From positions 238,490,645 to 238,554,644 of the forward strand of contig JAUMIR010000005.1 of NCBI GenBank assembly GCA_030847615.1: a DNA stretch of 64,000 bases, in the 5' to 3' direction. Made by a program: the position numbers and the translations under genes. Each line of letters begins with the position of its first letter. The stretch's first letter is position 1. Positions 62,101 through 64,000 of this stretch are shown piece after piece. The notes beneath the pieces were generated by a model. The model saw only the letters and a list, made by a program, of their open reading frames with translations. It searched no databases and had not been told where the DNA came from. This stretch comes from Gambelia wislizenii (Eukaryota > Chordata > Lepidosauria > Squamata > Crotaphytidae).

Positions 62101-63726
62101 GTGTGTGTGTGTGTGTTTTAAAAATATGAGGCATAACCACAGAGGACCCTAAACTGAGATTTTGCATTATGGTGGTCTCTCCAAGTCTTGGAGGACAGTT
62201 TGCCTTTAACTAATCTGGTATGTTTTTTCCTTAACCACCTGTAGAGATTCCTTTTGCGTGAAAGCAACATGGTTTCCCGTTATAAGAAGGAATTCCTGGA
62301 GCTGGAGAAAATTGGCGTGGGGGAATTTGGTTCAGTGTATAAATGTATCAAAAGGCTGGATGGGTGTGTTTATGCCATCAAGCGCTCAAAGAGGCCCCTT
62401 GCTGGATCCTCAGATGAGTAAGTGAAACTAACCCATGTGCATATGTCCTGCATTTATACACATGCAGGTATGTGTATGGGCAACTGTGATAGGTTATGAC
62501 TATCTGTCTTTGTAATATACATTTAGACTCAGTACTTGCTTTTGAAATCCTCATACTACATTACACATACTCTAAACAGGCTTTATTCCTGCTATGTAGA
62601 TTAGTAATATTTAGCCAGATACTGAAAACAAAAAGAGTAAAGGTAAATAGAGAAAGTCGGTAAGGAGGTTTTTCTCCATGTTTCACAATACTAAAACTAG
62701 AGGCATCCAGTGAAGATAAATTTAGAGAGAAAGATAAAAAGAACTGCTTCTTCACACAGCACATAGGGGCTTTCACACTATACAATTGTAGCACAGTGAT
62801 TATAGTTTAACTTCTGGGGTTCCATCTGATGGAATCTAGGGATCTTCAGTTTAGGGAGAACTATTTAGAATTCTTAGCCAGAGAGCTCTAGTGCCTCACC
62901 AAACTATTATTTTTATTTTATTTTATTTATTTGATTTATATGCTGCTTTTTTCCCAGAATGGGGCCCCGGGATGGAACCCTGGCAGTTAAAGTGGCTCTA
63001 TTGCTCTATAACTGAGTAGTGTGAAAGGATCCATAGTTAAAATGATGGGATCCACTGCCACAAAATATAATGATGGCCACAGTTATTTAAAAAAAAAGAC
63101 TAGGGGGTTGTATTGGAAGGAAGGGATATCAGTGCAGTGCCTATGAATCATGATGTTTTTATATTATGCTCAAAATTAAAAGTAGGGGGAGAAACAACTG
63201 GCCCTTTCCAGATATTGCTCCACTGTTAAAGTAATTCCACTTAAAAAAACACCATCCAACTTCATCAGGGGCCCTTTCACACTACACAGTTATAGCACTA
63301 CGATTCCACTTTAACTGCACTTGAGCTGACTGGCTGAGAATTCTAAATACATCTCCCTAAGCTGCCAAATCCTTGTTTCCATAAAATGGAACCTTTAAAG
63401 TGGGATGGAACCATTAAGAATGGAACCTTTAAAGTGGAATCATAGATTATAGTATGAAGGGGCCTTGGGACTCTTAAGGAAGTCTGCAGCAGTCTGTCTT
63501 GTCCCATTAATCCTCTTCTATCCAAATTCCTTATAGCACAACAATATCACAGTTTGAATGGTGGCCTTTGTTTTATTTTTCTTTCTCTTTCTCTTTCTCT
63601 ACAGGCAAATGGCTTTGCGGGAAGTCTATGCCCATGCAGTGCTTGGCCATCATCCTCATGTGGTGCGCTACTACTCAGCTTGGGCAGAAGATGATCACAT
63701 GATCATTCAGAATGAACACTGCAATG
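44974..63726 (+). CDS. WEE2: WEE2 oocyte Wee1-like kinase, first 5 coding exons, 3' end outside window
   Basis: Coding parts join as 44974-45330, 53735-53934, 56973-57024, 62245-62417 and 63605-63726 with matching phases, giving about 301 residues. WEE2 phosphorylates the inhibitory tyrosine of CDK1 and keeps vertebrate oocytes in meiotic arrest; it acts mainly in the nucleus. Residues 1-203 form the regulatory N-terminus, with many Ser/Thr-Pro sites (T40, T59, S77, T99, T114, T117), a basic cluster KGKESRRRN (81-89), the family motif NINPFTP (160-166) and GLPAK at the end of exon 3. The kinase domain starts near 216: glycine loop GVGEFGSV (227-234), ATP-binding Lys in YAIKRS (K249) and alpha-C Glu in [10 protein letters not shown] (E267). 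The exon-1 start [16 protein letters not shown] resembles WEE2 rather than WEE1. The rest of the kinase lies right of the window. No frame damage is seen. Confidence 0.95.
46272..46672. mobile_element. Harbinger-like MITE, TAG target duplication
   Basis: GGGCTTGTCTACACTGG and CCATCTAGACAAGCCC inverted ends, flanked by TAG (46269-46271, 46673-46675). The 126-codon minus ORF inside is not recognisable as a protein. Confidence 0.8.
47075..47120. repeat. A-run followed by AG microsatellite
   Basis: About 18 A then about 13 AG units; probably an old A-tail that expanded. Confidence 0.88.
47166..47492 (+). mobile_element. Harbinger-like element, 3' half
   Basis: Ends GTATAGACAACCCC followed by TAA; contains CCAACATGGCGG (47177) and CCAATCAG (47237) and the GTGAGGAGTATTTTCACTG end motif. 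The left half is missing. Confidence 0.7.
47596..47790 (+). repeat. Second copy of the 44640 repeat
   Basis: GGTCAAGATGGCAAAAGTTA, GCTAGGAGAAGCTGCAGCA and TTTTGCACTTTGAACTCAG in the same order and orientation as at 44640, in WEE2 intron 1. Confidence 0.65.
48507..48716 (+). mobile_element. 210-bp 3' end of the same LINE family
   Basis: Nearly the same sequence as the end of the 24268-25564 copy, flanked by the short duplication ACCACT (48501-48506 and 48717-48722). Inserted into a palindromic MITE. Confidence 0.8.
48884..49255. mobile_element. Non-autonomous hAT element, 8-bp duplication
   Basis: 372 bp from CAGTGGCTCTTCATATTTTC to GTTAAGAACCACTG. Flanks GGATAGAG (48876-48883) and GGACAGAG (49256-49263) match at 7 of 8. 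Contains a CAA microsatellite. Nested in a palindromic MITE. Confidence 0.83.
49345..49555 (-). mobile_element. tRNA-headed SINE, reverse
   Basis: GTTGTTGAATGCCTTCAAGT ... ATCATGGGGTTTTCTTGGG ... AATTCGAACCCTGATCTCTG ... AACCACTACACCATGCTGGC. Confidence 0.78.
51437..51550. repeat. Short palindromic MITE
   Basis: CCAGATGTTATTGGACTACA and the inverse GCAACAGCATCTGGAGGGC flank a CATCAGCCCTAGCTAGCATA centre; same family as 34331, 57575 and 61803. Confidence 0.65.
51645..51800. repeat. Tandem duplication of about 90 bp
   Basis: CCCCAAGGAGAGCCCAAAAA followed by TGTAGGCAGTTGTCTTTATC recurs at about 51647 and 51739 with few changes. Between them is GCACCTTTGAGGCTAACTGA, a piece of the palindrome at 53104. 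Confidence 0.75.
52024..52623. mobile_element. Harbinger-like element, GC-rich variant
   Basis: Left GGTGCGGCTATACAATCAT and right CGTGTAGACGGGACC are inverted relatives of the 30666 ends. The interior has CCAACATGGCGGCCGC (52321) and CCAATCAG (52382) and many CGTACG/CGAACG motifs. The 105-109-codon plus ORFs are not recognisable. Confidence 0.72.
53104..53238. mobile_element. Near-perfect palindromic MITE in WEE2 intron 1
   Basis: Left arm TATGCAAAGGGATCTTGTAG ... GTTGGTAGCATAAGCT and right arm AGCTTATGCTACCAAGTT ... CAAGATCCCTTTGCATA pair over about 60 bp with few mismatches. It could form a long hairpin in RNA. A partial relative lies at 51705-51745. Confidence 0.8.
53735..53934 (+). CDS. 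WEE2: WEE2 coding exon 2
   Basis: 200 bp between CTCTAG and a GTGAGTG donor. Encodes residues 120-185 plus two bases of codon 186, including [33 protein letters not shown] and the basic GKRKARGE stretch. Confidence 0.94.
54819..55600 (-). mobile_element. CR1 copy split by a hAT element
   Basis: 54819-55024 and 55545 to about 55600 are consecutive CR1 sequence (TTCCTAATGTTTAGGT then GGAATCTCTTGTCC). The 520 bp between are a hAT insertion. Confidence 0.85.
55025..55544. mobile_element. Non-autonomous hAT element, 8-bp duplication GTTTAGGT
   Basis: Begins CAGTGATGGCAAACCTATG and ends TTGTCCATCACTT, imperfect inverted ends of a common hAT type. Flanked by perfect GTTTAGGT at 55017-55024 and 55545-55552. 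The interior holds a roughly 70-bp tandem and inverted motif around AAGTGGCGATTGGGGCTTC. No transposase is visible. Confidence 0.88.
55792..56149. mobile_element. Pogo/MER2-like MITE with GC-rich tandem interior
   Basis: Ends TACAGTTGCCCTTCCACATT and ATGTGGAGGGACAACTGTA match the family, but the interior is G-rich with a roughly 72-bp unit (GGAGGAAGCAGCGACAAGGC ... GTCGCTGCTCCTGG) repeated at about 55922 and 55981. Long ORFs here are artefacts of the G-rich repeat. Confidence 0.78.
56973..57024 (+). CDS. WEE2: WEE2 coding exon 3 (52 bp)
   Basis: A very short exon between TTTTAG and GTGAGT. It completes a leucine codon and encodes [17 protein letters not shown]. The ending GLPAK and the exact phase fit (2 in, 0 out) identify it, although it is too short to stand out as an ORF. 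Confidence 0.88.
57575..57672. repeat. Short palindromic MITE
   Basis: TGAACTGTAATTCCCATCAC and its inverse ATGATGGGAGGTGAAGTCCC flank a GCCAGCATGACCAATGG centre. Confidence 0.6.
58775..59710 (-). mobile_element. CR1 LINE 3' half (longest CR1 copy here)
   Basis: Begins at the CR1 terminus with repeats of ATCATAGAGTTGGAAG read on the plus strand. On the minus strand two frames (59685-59464 and 59424-58849) give CR1 ORF2 sequence: [78 protein letters not shown]. The catalytic FADD motif reads FADG and the frames are broken, so it is inactive. Confidence 0.9.
61167..61798 (+). mobile_element. Harbinger-like element in WEE2 intron 3
   Basis: GGGCTTGTCTATACAAAGC at the left and TTTAGATGACCCC at the right, with interior blocks (ATGTGGATTGATGTGCAGTA, CCAATCAG, TTCTATGAGGACTATTTT) shared with 9908, 18385 and 47166. 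Confidence 0.75.
61803..61925. repeat. Short palindromic MITE
   Basis: GGAGTGGGACTCCCATCAC and the inverse GATGGTGGGAGTTGTAGTTG flank a central GACATGTTGGCTGGG; outer arm CTGGAAGGCACCAGGTTGG. It directly adjoins the right end of a Harbinger-like element. Confidence 0.65.
62101..62116. repeat. GT microsatellite
   Basis: Eight GT units in WEE2 intron 3. Confidence 0.85.
62245..62417 (+). CDS. WEE2: WEE2 coding exon 4, start of kinase domain
   Basis: 173 bp between CCTGTAG and GTAAGTG. Encodes [20 protein letters not shown], the glycine-rich loop [19 protein letters not shown] and CVYAIKRS with the ATP-binding lysine. Ends in phase 2. Confidence 0.96.
62766..63032. mobile_element. Palindromic MITE in WEE2 intron 4
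   Basis: GGGGCTTTCACACTATACAA and the inverse TATAACTGAGTAGTGTGAAA frame inner arms ATTCTTAGCCAGAGAGCTCT and CAGTTAAAGTGGCTC. An AT-rich retroposon tail (62913-62965) is inserted. Confidence 0.65.
63268..63466. mobile_element. Palindromic MITE in WEE2 intron 4, second copy
   Basis: GGGGCCCTTTCACACTACAC and the inverse GATTATAGTATGAAGGGGCC with GATTCCACTTTAACTGC / TTTAAAGTGGAATCAT inner arms; ends about 140 bp before exon 5. Confidence 0.68.
63605..63726 (+). CDS. WEE2: WEE2 coding exon 5
   Basis: 122 bp between CTCTACAG and GTAAGG. Encodes [19 protein letters not shown] and [20 protein letters not shown], covering the alpha-C helix glutamate, strands beta-4/beta-5 and the hinge. The next exon is beyond the window. 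Confidence 0.96.
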
Positions 63727-64000
63727 GTAAGGAGATGTCCCACCCTTCCAATCTTTGCTCAGCTCCAAAGTACCTGAAATGCAAACTCCATGGAAATGTT
63801 ATGCATTCTTTCATTTAGTCAATTACGTATATGGAATATCCATGGAGAATGAAACTACAGTAGAGGAGGACAACTGGTTGACAGATCAGAGCTTGGAAAA
63901 ATAACTGATCAGGCTGGCTGGGGGTGGGGTGGATGTCAGTCCATAAAAACAGAAAGCAAAGACAACCAAAAAAAAGTTGTGAAACTGAGTACTAAGGGTC

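Larger units (their letters stand above)
53935..64000 (+). other. WEE2: WEE2 introns 2-5
   Basis: Introns 53935-56972, 57025-62244, 62418-63604 and 63727 onward. Besides the listed repeats, 53935-54540, 57680-58770, 59720-61165 and 62120-62240 look unique or contain only G- and T-runs. A partial relative of the Harbinger-like interior (GATTGATGCGGGATCCCATT) lies near 60225-60330. Confidence 0.7.

Noticed and set aside
63558..63818. Free-standing 86-codon ORF at the right edge
   Set aside because: It is WEE2 exon 5 read through both flanking introns.

Overview
This is a stretch of vertebrate nuclear DNA, most likely from a squamate reptile (lizard or snake). The evidence is long repeat-filled introns with canonical GT/AG exons, many CR1 retroposon 3' ends finishing in ATTCTATG-type repeats, a 5S rRNA-headed SINE, tRNA-headed SINEs with a Sauria/Bov-B-like tail, and many small palindromic DNA transposons. 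There are no bacterial-style operons, rRNA or tRNA genes, or CRISPR arrays.

Two protein-coding genes lie head to head. On the minus strand, 37806 down to 294, are seven coding exons of DENND11 (KIAA1147/LCHN), a DENN-domain protein. Exon 1 sits in a CpG island near 37.5-38.1 kb, intron 1 is 28 kb, and the last coding exon(s) lie beyond the left edge. On the plus strand, from 44974, are the first five coding exons of WEE2, the oocyte Wee1-like kinase. They cover the N-terminal regulatory region and the start of the kinase N-lobe, and the gene runs off the right edge. All exon phases join without a break. The divergent DENND11-WEE2 pair is also the arrangement I recall at human 7q34.

By region: 0.3-9.6 kb holds DENND11 exons 2-7 with SINE and CR1 fragments in the introns. 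9.6-37.5 kb is DENND11 intron 1, a dense record of insertions: a reverse-transcriptase LINE with a 12-bp target duplication, hAT elements with 8-bp duplications, pogo/MER2-like and Harbinger-like MITEs, CR1 copies, and a palindromic MITE cluster ending about 30 bp from exon 1. 37.5-38.1 kb is the CpG island. 38.1-44.9 kb is the intergenic interval, with two CR1 pieces and a 1.94-kb minus-strand endogenous retrovirus-like element inserted in a third CR1. 45-64 kb is WEE2, whose introns carry nested MITE, LINE, hAT and CR1 insertions.

I found no undescribed defence or metabolic system. The most unusual items are the LTR element, which has a perfect proline-tRNA primer site and 4-bp target duplication but LTRs that match only in their last 70 bp; a MITE family that repeatedly carries a YY1-like motif and a CCAAT box 60-62 bp apart; a degenerate hammerhead-ribozyme-like fold in a Penelope-like fragment; and several two- or three-layer nested insertions whose target duplications give their relative order.
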